A stretch of 32,999 bases of DNA from Flavobacteriales bacterium UBA3364 (GTDB taxonomy: Bacteria > Bacteroidota > Bacteroidia > Flavobacteriales_F > PHOS-HE28). Made by a program: the position numbers and the translations under genes. Within the stretch, counting starts at the first letter, position 1. Each line of letters opens with the position of its first letter. The notes under the pieces were generated by a model, which was not told the origin of the DNA, did not search any database, and saw only the letters and a list, made by a program, of their open reading frames with translations. Below, piece by piece: positions 1 through 6,799 of this stretch. The DNA lies in assembly GCA_002360495.1 (NCBI GenBank), contig DEQO01000142.1:1-32999 (forward strand), in the 5' to 3' direction.

Positions 1-50
1 CCGATGGTGCCACCCGTGTAGATCAGCAGAACGGAAGAGCGGTGGCTCAT
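1..50 (-). CDS. ansA: L-asparaginase, type I (N-terminal fragment)
   Basis: Only the first 16 codons lie in the window; the gene continues past the left edge. The minus strand reads MSHRSSVLLIYTGGTIG from an ATG at 50. The hydrophobic beta strand followed by TGGTIG is the conserved N-terminal motif of asparaginases, whose Thr is the catalytic nucleophile; these enzymes hydrolyse asparagine to aspartate and ammonia. The start overlaps the tatD stop by 4 bases (ATGA), so the two are probably cotranscribed and translationally coupled. A glutaminase-type relative cannot be excluded from so short a piece. Confidence 0.75.
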   Translation of the reverse strand, partial: MSHRSSVLLIYTGGTI

Positions 51-844
51 GCGTTGGTGGCCTCTGTGGGCGCTGGGATCCGGTTGAACAAAGCGCTGGC
101 GTTGGCAGTGGTGATACGTGCGACCTCCTCCACCGAGCGACCAGTGGCCAGGGCCAATTTCTCCGCGATATGCGGGATATAGGAACTTTCGTTGCGCTTG
201 CCCCGGAACGGAACAGGCGCCAGGTAAGGCGCATCGGTCTCCAGTACGCAATGCTCGGGTCCGACAACGGCCATGGTCCCTGCCAATCCCCCTTTCGGAT
301 AGGTGACCACACCCCCGATACCCAAATAGAAGTCGCCGAGTCCGATCACACGCGCCGCATGTTCGGCCGTTCCGGTGAAGCAGTGGAAAACGCCACGCAA
401 GCGTTCATCGTTCTCCTCCTCCACGATCGCTATGGTCTCGGCGAAGCTCTCGCGGCAATGGATGGCGATGGGGAGGCCCAGCTCCTTCCCCCAGCGCACC
501 TGCTGCCGGAAGACCTCCTGTTGCTGAGCGAGAAAGGACTTGTCCCAATACAGGTCGATACCGATCTCACCTACCGCACAATACCACCGGGAGCGGAGAA
601 GCCTTTCAACTTCTTCCATCGCATCGGCATTGTCCGCACCCACATGGCAGGGATGCAGGCCCATCATCGGGTAGCACACGGTCGGGTGGGCATCGCACAA
701 GGCATGCATGACATCGATCGTATCGTGATCCACATTGGGCAACAGTAAACGGGTCACACCAGCATCCATCGCGCGCTTCACCATGGCCTCGCGGTCATGC
801 GCGAACTGGTGGTGGTAGAGGTGTGCGTGGGTATCGGTGAACAT
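47..844 (-). CDS. tatD: TatD family metal-dependent hydrolase (DNase)
   Basis: A 265-residue TIM-barrel metallohydrolase of the usual TatD length. Visible metal and catalytic residues are H6 and H8 (THAH), E93 (VGEIGID), H129 (AIHCRE), H154 (FHCFTG) and D204 (LETDAPYL). Family members are Mg-dependent 3'-5' exonucleases or deoxyribonucleases acting in the cytoplasm, linked to DNA repair and degradation. I chose the ATG at 844; a TTG three codons upstream would extend the frame, but it falls inside a good -7 promoter element (TACTTTTG, 851-858). The gene is followed by ansA with a 4-base overlap. Family assignment is firm; the physiological substrate is not known from sequence. Confidence 0.95.
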   Translation of the reverse strand: MFTDTHAHLYHHQFAHDREAMVKRAMDAGVTRLLLPNVDHDTIDVMHALCDAHPTVCYPMMGLHPCHVGADNADAMEEVERLLRSRWYCAVGEIGIDLYWDKSFLAQQQEVFRQQVRWGKELGLPIAIHCRESFAETIAIVEEENDERLRGVFHCFTGTAEHAARVIGLGDFYLGIGGVVTYPKGGLAGTMAVVGPEHCVLETDAPYLAPVPFRGKRNESSYIPHIAEKLALATGRSVEEVARITTANASALFNRIPAPTEATNA

Positions 845-850
845 CGGCGG

Positions 851-858
851 CAAAAGTA
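851..858 (-). promoter_or_regulatory. Candidate -7 promoter element of tatD
   Basis: The minus strand reads TACTTTTG, an exact match to the Bacteroidota -7 consensus TAnnTTTG, ending only six bases before the tatD ATG. Initiation a few bases downstream would give a leaderless or nearly leaderless mRNA. No TTG sits at the usual 17-23 base distance upstream; the nearest is at 14. Confidence 0.4.
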
Positions 859-942
859 GAGCACGCCCGGAGCAAGCGCACGTTGCTTGCTGCGCGTCGC
901 CGAGTTGCGGGTCGAATACGTGACACGTAACCTTCGAACGCG

Positions 943-950
943 CAACTTTG
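943..950 (+). promoter_or_regulatory. Weak -7-like element before the glycosyltransferase gene
   Basis: CAACTTTG differs from TAnnTTTG at one base and ends ten bases before the ATG at 961. No -33 TTG is at a proper distance. It is reported because similar elements sit equally close to other starts in the window. Confidence 0.25.
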
Positions 951-960
951 CGCTCCGTAG

Positions 961-1938
961 ATGAAGATCCTCGTCCTACGTTTCAGCTCCATCGGCGACA
1001 TCGTGCTCACCAGCCCGGTGTTGCGCTGCTTGAAGCAGCAGGTACCGGGCGTGGAGTTGCATGTTGCGACGAAGACGGTCTTCGGCGACCTTGTACGTTT
1101 CAACCCGCATGTGGACCGCGTGCATGAACTGGGCGAGGACCTCGGCAGTCTGATCGGTCGGTTGCGGCCGGAACGCTACGATGTGGTGATCGACCTGCAC
1201 CATAACCTGCGCACCTCGCGGATCAAACGTGCGTTGGGCGTTGCCACGCACAGCTTCCCCAAGTTGAACATCGAGAAGTGGTTGCTGGTGAACTTCAAGA
1301 TCGATCGTTTGCCGCGCATGCACATCGTGGATCGTTGTTTCAGCACGGTGGAACACCTCGGCGTAAGGAACGACGGCCAAGGGCTGGACCTCTTCATCCC
1401 GACCGATCGCGAAGTCCCCCTTGATACGCTGCCCGCTTCGCATCGCTCAGGGTACACGGCCGTCGCGATCGGGGCGGCGCATGCAACGAAACGACTTCCG
1501 GAACACCGCTTGATCGATCTGGTCCGGATGATCGAAGGTCCCATGGTGATCATCGGTGGTCGTGAGGACCAGGCCATAGCCCGCGCCATTCCAACAGCGG
1601 TCGGTGCTCGCGCTTTCGATGCCACCGGTCGCTACGACATCCTGGGGAGCGCATCGCTGATCAAGCAGGCGCGCAACGTGATCGCTCATGATAGTGGCGC
1701 CATGCACATGGCCGCGGCGTTCCGCAAGCCCGTGATCAGCATCTGGGGGAACACCGTGCCCTCGTTCGGGATGGGACCTTACATACCAACGGACCCGACC
1801 AAGGCGCACATCATGGAAGTGGGCGGGCTGTCGTGCAGACCCTGTTCAAAGATCGGTTATGACAAATGCCCGAAGGGCCATTTCCGGTGCATGGAGGAAC
1901 AAGATCTACGGGCGATCGCGAACTTGGCCAACGCATGA
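961..1938 (+). CDS. Glycosyltransferase family 9 (ADP-heptose:LPS heptosyltransferase-like)
   Basis: A 325-residue GT-B fold enzyme of GT9. The N-terminus has the family signature FSSIGDIVLTSP (residues 8-19), and the sugar-nucleotide side has HDSGAMHMAAA around 243-253. GT9 enzymes transfer heptose from ADP-heptose to the LPS inner core at the cytoplasmic face of the inner membrane; kdsB elsewhere in the window fits LPS synthesis. A four-cysteine cluster lies near the C-terminus: C292, C295, C303 and C310 in SCRPCSKIG...KCPKGHFRC. It resembles a metal- or disulfide-forming knuckle, and classical E. coli WaaC/WaaF are not known for it. The downstream small gene overlaps the stop by 4 bases. 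The exact acceptor sugar is uncertain. Confidence 0.88.
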   Translation: MKILVLRFSSIGDIVLTSPVLRCLKQQVPGVELHVATKTVFGDLVRFNPHVDRVHELGEDLGSLIGRLRPERYDVVIDLHHNLRTSRIKRALGVATHSFPKLNIEKWLLVNFKIDRLPRMHIVDRCFSTVEHLGVRNDGQGLDLFIPTDREVPLDTLPASHRSGYTAVAIGAAHATKRLPEHRLIDLVRMIEGPMVIIGGREDQAIARAIPTAVGARAFDATGRYDILGSASLIKQARNVIAHDSGAMHMAAAFRKPVISIWGNTVPSFGMGPYIPTDPTKAHIMEVGGLSCRPCSKIGYDKCPKGHFRCMEEQDLRAIANLANA

Positions 1939-2297
1939 GCTGGGACATCTTCATCCAGGACCTTCCGGATGTGGCCTCCATGCGCGAGGTACCTGCTGAC
2001 CATGAACCGGGCCCGATCGGGAAGTTGGAGGACCTCGTCGTGAAGATCCTGGAGGTGATCCCCTTCGGTGACCGGCAGGATTCCGACTGGATCTTCGCCA
2101 CTGCGGACGACATCGATATCAGCCTGCAATTCCACATGGAGGACGCGGAGCAGGTGCGTTATATCGTGGCCCACATCCACGGTGGCGCGCAAAGCGCGGT
2201 GTGCGTCGGGGCCATCCTGCGCCACCTCGGGTTGCGCGGTTTGGATACCGAGACCGCTGAAATATTCGACAGCTACAGCCTGGACGAGGGACTTTAA
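1935..2297 (+). CDS. Conserved hypothetical protein, small acidic
   Basis: A 120-residue soluble, acidic protein starting MSWDIFIQDLP at an ATG that overlaps the stop of the glycosyltransferase gene (ATGA). A longer frame from 1866 exists but lies inside the upstream gene and is less likely. There is no signal peptide, membrane segment or cysteine motif. The body alternates short strands and helices (DWIFATADDIDISLQFHME, then HIHGGAQSAVCVGAIL). I do not recognise a family with a known role. The overlap implies coexpression with the glycosyltransferase, but nothing shows that it acts in LPS synthesis. Its stop is ten bases from the convergent thioesterase gene. Confidence 0.7.
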   Translation: MSWDIFIQDLPDVASMREVPADHEPGPIGKLEDLVVKILEVIPFGDRQDSDWIFATADDIDISLQFHMEDAEQVRYIVAHIHGGAQSAVCVGAILRHLGLRGLDTETAEIFDSYSLDEGL

Positions 2298-2306
2298 GGG
2301 ACCGGA

Positions 2307-2822
2307 CTAGTCGAACAGGGCCTTCAGCTCGGTGGCATCCGCGGCCTTCATCTTGCCACTAAGGATCAAGCGGAGCTGGCGGCGGCGCAAAGCACCATCG
2401 TACCGCTTCTGCTCCTCTTCGTTACCGGGCAGGACATCCGGTACACTGATGGAACGGCCGGCCTGATCGATGGCGACGAAGGTGTAGATGGCACTGTTCG
2501 CCTTGATCTTCTCGCCCGTCAGTTGATCCTCCACCCATACATCGGCCCACACCTCCATGCTCGTGCTGAAGCCACGGCTCACGTGGCTCTTGATGGTGAC
2601 GAAATCGCCGAGCTTGATCGGGCGGTCGAAGCCGACGTGGTTCACGGCCACTGTCACCGTAAGGCGCTTGCAGTGGCGGTGCGCACTGATGGCGCAACTG
2701 ATATCGAGCCACTTGAGCAACTGGCCGCCGAACAGGTTGCCCAGCGTGTTGGTGTCGTTCGGCAACACCAGGTGGGTGGTCTCGGCGTAGCTCTCGCTAG
2801 CGGGTCGTGCGGTTTTCGTCAT
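2307..2822 (-). CDS. Acyl-CoA thioesterase, hotdog fold (YciA/BFIT type)
   Basis: A 171-residue hotdog-fold thioesterase that hydrolyses acyl-CoA to free fatty acid and CoA in the cytoplasm. The family pattern NTLGNLFGGQLLKWLD (residues 25-40) contains the conserved Asn and the Gly-Gly before the long helix. The second half (VKSHV-like KSHVSRGFSTSMEVW, then NSAIYTFVAID) matches single-domain acyl-CoA hydrolases. I chose the ATG at 2822 (MTKTARPASES). An in-frame start at 2870 would add 16 residues unlike the family and run into the divergent promoter region. It converges with the small gene ending at 2297 and diverges from hemJ, 59 bases away. Chain-length preference cannot be read from sequence. 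Confidence 0.9.
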   Translation of the reverse strand: MTKTARPASESYAETTHLVLPNDTNTLGNLFGGQLLKWLDISCAISAHRHCKRLTVTVAVNHVGFDRPIKLGDFVTIKSHVSRGFSTSMEVWADVWVEDQLTGEKIKANSAIYTFVAIDQAGRSISVPDVLPGNEEEQKRYDGALRRRQLRLILSGKMKAADATELKALFD

Positions 2823-2830
2823 TGCGGGCG

Positions 2831-2838
2831 CGAAGGTA
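2831..2838 (-). promoter_or_regulatory. Weak -7-like element of the thioesterase gene
   Basis: The minus strand reads TACCTTCG, one mismatch to TAnnTTTG, eight bases before the chosen ATG. The identical octamer lies four bases before the recJ ATG (25552-25559), which gives this weak match some weight. Confidence 0.3.
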
Positions 2839-2857
2839 GCCAGCTCAAGTGTGCAGC

Positions 2858-2865
2858 TATCTTTG
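2858..2865 (+). promoter_or_regulatory. Candidate -7 promoter element of hemJ
   Basis: TATCTTTG is an exact match to TAnnTTTG and ends 16 bases before the GTG start at 2882, predicting a leader of about ten bases. No TTG lies at the expected -33 position. Confidence 0.4.
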
Positions 2866-2881
2866 AGCACAGCCTATTCGG

Positions 2882-3448
2882 GTGGAACCCTCACTGATCG
2901 ATCCCATACCCTCGTACCTGAAGGCCTTGGAACTCTTCGCTTTGGTGGTTTGGTTCGCGGGGACGTTCCACATTGTACGCTTGTTCGTTGCCCATCGGGA
3001 CGCCATGGCGACCTGGGAACCGGATCGCACGATCCTGACCAACAAATTCTCGGTCATGGAACACGGGGCCCTTTTCCTTGTGATCTGGCCGGCGATGTTG
3101 CTCATGATCCTGCTGGGCGGATGGATGCTCTACCTGCGTCCGGATCTCCTGAAATGGCCGTTCATGCACGTCTTTCTGGGCTACATGGCGCTGCTGCTGG
3201 TCTACCATGGGTCGGTACATCGCCTCCACCGGCGAATGAAGCGCGGTGAAGTGAAGTGGTCGGTCCTGCAGTTGCGGGCTTGGGCCCAGGGAGCGACGCT
3301 CCTGCTGTTCTTCCTGATCCTGCTGGTCGTGCTCCGTGCACGCATGACCTGGGTTTGGGGGGCGTTCGGATTACTTGTTCTGGGTGCGGTGGTCATGTTC
3401 ATTGTTTCATCGCTGCGCAGACCGGCGGGAGCCAAGGACCATGCTTGA
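2882..3448 (+). CDS. hemJ: HemJ/CopD family membrane protein, probable protoporphyrinogen IX oxidase
   Basis: A 188-residue polytopic protein with hydrophobic segments near residues 15-32, 62-82, 96-112, 138-157 and 160-178. The N-terminal region YLKALELFALVVWFAGTFHI, continuing VRLFVAHRDAM, matches the HemJ (UPF0093) hallmark 'LKALH...WFAGLFYLVRLFVYH'. HemJ oxidises protoporphyrinogen IX to protoporphyrin IX in the inner membrane late in haem synthesis. The start is GTG (MEPSLIDPIPS); no in-frame ATG precedes the conserved region. The stop overlaps the peroxiredoxin gene by 8 bases, so the two are probably coupled. The product could be filed as generic CopD-like, and function is inferred from the family. 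Confidence 0.8.
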   Translation: MEPSLIDPIPSYLKALELFALVVWFAGTFHIVRLFVAHRDAMATWEPDRTILTNKFSVMEHGALFLVIWPAMLLMILLGGWMLYLRPDLLKWPFMHVFLGYMALLLVYHGSVHRLHRRMKRGEVKWSVLQLRAWAQGATLLLFFLILLVVLRARMTWVWGAFGLLVLGAVVMFIVSSLRRPAGAKDHA

Positions 3449-3899
3449 GCTCGGCACGGAGGCACCGGACTTCGAGTTGCAGGACCAGGATGGCAACCTC
3501 GTCCAGCTTCGCTCCTTTCGGGGAAAACGCAGTGTGGTGCTGTTCTTCTATCCTCGGGACAACACCCTGGTCTGCACCATCGAGGTCTGCGCCTTCCGCG
3601 ATGCGCATATGGACATCCATGCCCGGGATGCCGTGGTCCTGGGCATCAGCAACGACGCAGTACCATCGCACAAGAGCATCGTGGAACGATGGAAGCTACC
3701 TTACCGGTTGCTCTCCGATCCGGATGGTGGCGTGCGCAAAGCCTACCAAGTGGGGCGCACGCTGGGGCTGTTCCCAGGCAGGGTCACCTATGTGATCGAC
3801 AAGGAAGGCATCGTGCGCGGTGCCGTGGATGATCCGCTACGTGCAGGTATGCACGTGAGTGAGGCCTTGCGGACCTTGGCGGCTCAAAGCACGTCGTAG
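3441..3899 (+). CDS. bcp: Peroxiredoxin, BCP/PrxQ type
   Basis: A 152-residue thiol peroxidase that reduces hydrogen peroxide and organic hydroperoxides with electrons from thioredoxin. The peroxidatic Cys is C45 and the probable resolving Cys is C50, in YPRDNTLVCTIEVCAFRD. The five-residue spacing is the PrxQ hallmark, although the usual 'TPGC' is 'TLVC' here. Length and the N-terminal 'G..APDFEL.D..G' strand fit the family. The start at 3441 overlaps hemJ by 8 bases. The 3' end overlaps the convergent gene at 3884 by 16 bases. Coupling to hemJ may protect haem-precursor oxidation from peroxide, which is speculation. Confidence 0.92.
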   Translation: MLELGTEAPDFELQDQDGNLVQLRSFRGKRSVVLFFYPRDNTLVCTIEVCAFRDAHMDIHARDAVVLGISNDAVPSHKSIVERWKLPYRLLSDPDGGVRKAYQVGRTLGLFPGRVTYVIDKEGIVRGAVDDPLRAGMHVSEALRTLAAQSTS

Positions 3900-4525
3900 A
3901 ACAGGACCTTGCCATTGTCCGTACCCACGACCAACTGCTTCTCCCAAAGGAGCAACGGTGCCAGGTGGTGCTGGTCCTTGTTCTCGGGGAAGGTCAGGGT
4001 ACGCGTCACCTTACCATCCGCACCGACGAATTCCACGCTCCCGTTCTTGACGGAGCGTACCAGGACATCGCCGATGTGTACCTCCTTCTGCTGGTAGAAA
4101 CGGTCGAAGGTGGAATTGGACATGTCCAGGCCCATGGCCTTCACTGTGCGTGGATCGGGGATCCAGCGATGCGGGTTGATCACCTTGTCCTGCTTGCCGG
4201 TGGTCACGCTCCAAACGGTACGCTTACCACTGTGGCCGATGAGCACGGCGAACTCGCCATTGTCATTGAAGCCGACGTGGTACACCGCTGTACCGCCATC
4301 CTCTGAATAGGTGAAAGCATGGACCTTCTTGCCGCTTTCGATGTGGTGCAGAACAGCGCCATTGTTCAACCCGACAAGGACCTGATCGCCCTTCGGCGAA
4401 ATGCAGAGCGCTGTGACCTCGGCCTTCCCGGTAGGGATCGTGCGCGAAGGAGCCTCCGCTACCTGGGCGGAACCTTGCAGGGCGAAGAACGACAGGACGA
4501 GGATGGGAACTGTGTGCAACATCAT
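3884..4525 (-). CDS. Secreted WD40/beta-propeller-like protein
   Basis: A 213-residue exported protein. The start MMLHTVPILVLSFFALQGSA gives a signal peptide ending near AQ (residues 20-22). The body has repeating blades such as 'VTALCISPKGDQVLVGLNNGAVL' (split: VTALCISPKGDQV, LVGLNNGAVL), 'FAVLIGHSGKRTVWSV' and 'LVVGTDNGKVLFYDV', typical of WD40 or quinoprotein-like propellers. At this length only three or four blades are present, so it is either a partial propeller or needs a partner. No T9SS sorting domain is seen. It is the last gene of the minus-strand run, three bases after its upstream neighbour. Function unknown. Confidence 0.75.
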   Translation of the reverse strand: MMLHTVPILVLSFFALQGSAQVAEAPSRTIPTGKAEVTALCISPKGDQVLVGLNNGAVLHHIESGKKVHAFTYSEDGGTAVYHVGFNDNGEFAVLIGHSGKRTVWSVTTGKQDKVINPHRWIPDPRTVKAMGLDMSNSTFDRFYQQKEVHIGDVLVRSVKNGSVEFVGADGKVTRTLTFPENKDQHHLAPLLLWEKQLVVGTDNGKVLFYDVL

Positions 4526-4528
4526 GCG

Positions 4529-4933
4529 TCAAGCCTTCTCGACCAGATCACGATGCTCCCTCAACCAAGCCAGTGCTTTCTCCTGATCGGGGAACATCTG
4601 GATGGGCCGGTGCGGCTTGTTGTGCCTCACGAACACGTTGGCGGCGAGCTGGTGGCCGAAATCCCGCACGACGATGGCGTCCGCAGCGATATAACGGCAA
4701 GAGGCTTCTGAAGAGGCGTGCGCACGTGCTTCACCGCTCATGGTGGTGTTCTCGCCAACGGTCACCATCAAAAGGGCCTTGCGCCCGTTGCGCTCTGCTT
4801 CTATGGCATCGAACATCGCCTGGACTTCTTCGGGGCTCACCAAGTGGTGGTCCTTGAAATGCGTATGGACGATGTCACCATCCAAAAAGGCCACGGTACA
4901 GGCCTCCAATTCCACGAGTTGCATGGTCTCCAT
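4529..4933 (-). CDS. STAS/SpoIIAA-like hypothetical protein
   Basis: A 134-residue cytoplasmic protein from an ATG at 4933 (METMQLVELEACTVAFLDGD); a second ATG at 4924 is an equally possible start. The strand-rich N-terminus with 'GDIVHTHFKDHHLVS', the helix 'PEEVQAMFDAIEAERNGRKA', the strand 'LLMVTVGENTTM' and the C-terminal 'MFPDQEKALAWLREH' resemble small STAS-like proteins common in Bacteroidota, where the last segment is often described for SpoIIAA-like domains. No catalytic motif is visible. It lies 38 bases after the SPOR gene and 3 bases before the propeller-like gene. Role unknown; the family call is a resemblance, not a proof. Confidence 0.65.
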   Translation of the reverse strand: METMQLVELEACTVAFLDGDIVHTHFKDHHLVSPEEVQAMFDAIEAERNGRKALLMVTVGENTTMSGEARAHASSEASCRYIAADAIVVRDFGHQLAANVFVRHNKPHRPIQMFPDQEKALAWLREHRDLVEKA

Positions 4934-4971
4934 CGGATTCTTGGGTACTAAGGTACGGTGGCCGAACGGCC

Positions 4972-6012
4972 TCAACGCACAAGCAACCACGCCTGCGCCG
5001 AAGCATTTCTTCGAACGGTCGCCAAAGCGTCCAAGGCGGTCTCGCGATCAGGATAGCTTCCGTAGGCGACCGGATGCAGATCGCCATAGCGGGCAAGCCG
5101 TGCGGCGGGATAACCCTTCCCTTGCAGGTCGGCCAACAGCCGATCCGCATTCTCGGGTTGTGCGAAACAACCCCCGATCACATGGAAACGGGCACGGAGC
5201 AAGGTCTTGGCGGGAGTGGCGACGACCGTGGTATCCGCCGGTGCGACCACCGCAGGGGTACCCAGGTCCACGGTGATGGTCACACTGTCATCAGTGGTCA
5301 ACGGTAGCGTGCGGATCCCCAAGGACTCTTCCGGTAATGAGAAGACCGATGCGGAAGCGGTCATCTGCGGCAACGGCTCGGTGGAAGGCACGTACATTGG
5401 GGCCGGGGCCGGCTCCCAAGGACCGCTCCATTGCGCGTTCCCCTGGTCCAGTGAACGATAGGCCCAGAATGCCGCAGCGCCAATGATCACAATGGAGGAT
5501 GCTGCCGCAGCCCACATCCAGGAACGGCGCTCCACAGGCTCGGTCCTTGTGGACGGCAAGGGGATGACACGGGGCTCGATGAACGCCTCTTTCACAACAG
5601 CCGGTACTGCGGCCAATGCTCGCAAGCCGAAGGCCTCCTTCAAGAAATTGGCCCGGTCGTCGGGATCGAACTGCAGGTTCCGTTCCGCGTCCCTGTAAAA
5701 GATGCCGATCCGGGGCAGTTCCAGCCTGCCTTGCCGCTCCAGTCCGGTGCGCCACAGGTCCACTTCACGGTCGATCAGCACATTGGCCGCGGAAAAGGTG
5801 ATGCCTTCGCGCTTGGCGATCAGATCGGCCAGGAGACCATCGTTACGGAGCAGGTGGCGGTTGAAACCGACCTCCTTGCCAGGCGGATGGATGAGCCTGC
5901 GGCCTTCGTCCAGGCGGGCCGGACGGTACTGGGCCAGGAAACCGCCCCAGCGCGGTACGATCACGCAATCGTGCTCGTACAGCAGGTCGAAAAGGTCGCG
6001 TTCGATGCCCAT
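4972..6012 (-). CDS. HU-CCDC81 and SPOR domain inner-membrane protein
   Basis: A 346-residue protein with two N-terminal HU/CCDC81-like modules (about residues 1-55 and 60-130; note ERDLFDLLYEHDCVIVPRWG and the second GRLELPRIGIFYRD). A single membrane segment follows at about 166-187 (MWAAAASSIVIIGAAAFWAY), then a low-complexity periplasmic linker and a C-terminal SPOR domain (about 271-346: HVIGGCFAQPENADRLLADL). SPOR domains bind denuded peptidoglycan at division sites, so the protein probably links a cytoplasmic HU-like module to septal cell wall. This architecture is characteristic of Bacteroidota. It lies 37 bases after kdsB. Whether the HU-like part binds DNA here is unknown. Confidence 0.88.
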   Translation of the reverse strand: MGIERDLFDLLYEHDCVIVPRWGGFLAQYRPARLDEGRRLIHPPGKEVGFNRHLLRNDGLLADLIAKREGITFSAANVLIDREVDLWRTGLERQGRLELPRIGIFYRDAERNLQFDPDDRANFLKEAFGLRALAAVPAVVKEAFIEPRVIPLPSTRTEPVERRSWMWAAAASSIVIIGAAAFWAYRSLDQGNAQWSGPWEPAPAPMYVPSTEPLPQMTASASVFSLPEESLGIRTLPLTTDDSVTITVDLGTPAVVAPADTTVVATPAKTLLRARFHVIGGCFAQPENADRLLADLQGKGYPAARLARYGDLHPVAYGSYPDRETALDALATVRRNASAQAWLLVR

Positions 6013-6049
6013 GATCCGGTGCGCAAGTTATCGCCTGAGGAGCCAACTC

Positions 6050-6799
6050 TCAGTGCTGGTCGGCGATCCTCCTGGCTTCCTCAAGATCGGCCGGTGTATC
6101 CACGCAGAACGACGGGTATTGCGTGATCCCGACCCTCACCTTGAACCCGTTCTCCAACCAGCGGAGTTGCTCCAGGGATTCGGCACGTTCCAGCGCCGAG
6201 GGGGAGAGCTGGACGATCTGCCCCAGTACATCGCTGCGATACGCGTAAAGGCCGATGTGCTTGAGGAAAGGGAACACGGAATGGCGCACACCGGATACAT
6301 GGTTCCGTAGCACGGGGATCGCGGCACGACTGAAATAGAGCGCATCACCATGAACGTCCGTCACGATCTTCACCTTGCCTGTATCGTCGAGGTCACGATC
6401 ATCGGTGAGGGCATGCGCGAGCGTAGCGATGCCGCCCTTCGCATCGACCAGTGTTCTGCACAACTCATCGATCTGTTCGGGCACGAGGAAGGGTTCATCG
6501 CCCTGGATGTTCACCACGGCGTCGTACCGTTCCTTTCCCAGTTGGGCCAAGGCTTGATAACAACGGTCCGTACCGCTGGGGTGGTCGGGACTCGTCATCA
6601 CGGCGTGGCCGCCGAGCGAGACCACATGATCGAAGATCCGTTGATCGTCGGTGGCCACCACGACCTCGCCAGGGCATGTAGCTCGTGCGGCACGCTCCAA
6701 GACACGGTGGACCATGCTTTTACCGCCGATGTCGGCCAGTGGCTTTCCGGGGAGGCGGGTGCTGGCGAAGCGGGCGGGGATCACACCGAGAATACGCAT
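6050..6799 (-). CDS. kdsB: 3-deoxy-manno-octulosonate cytidylyltransferase
   Basis: A 249-residue nucleotidyltransferase that activates Kdo with CTP to CMP-Kdo in the cytoplasm, the donor for lipid A-core assembly. The N-terminal signature IPARFASTRLPGKPLADIGG (residues 7-26), 'VVATDDQRI', 'GTDRCYQAL', 'VVNIQGDEPF' and 'HIGLYAYRSDVL' are all in the expected order, and length fits the family. The start codon directly abuts the stop of the preceding membrane-protein gene (TGAATG). Together with the family 9 glycosyltransferase it shows that the organism makes Kdo-containing LPS. No unusual feature. Confidence 0.97.
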   Translation of the reverse strand: MRILGVIPARFASTRLPGKPLADIGGKSMVHRVLERAARATCPGEVVVATDDQRIFDHVVSLGGHAVMTSPDHPSGTDRCYQALAQLGKERYDAVVNIQGDEPFLVPEQIDELCRTLVDAKGGIATLAHALTDDRDLDDTGKVKIVTDVHGDALYFSRAAIPVLRNHVSGVRHSVFPFLKHIGLYAYRSDVLGQIVQLSPSALERAESLEQLRWLENGFKVRVGITQYPSFCVDTPADLEEARRIADQH

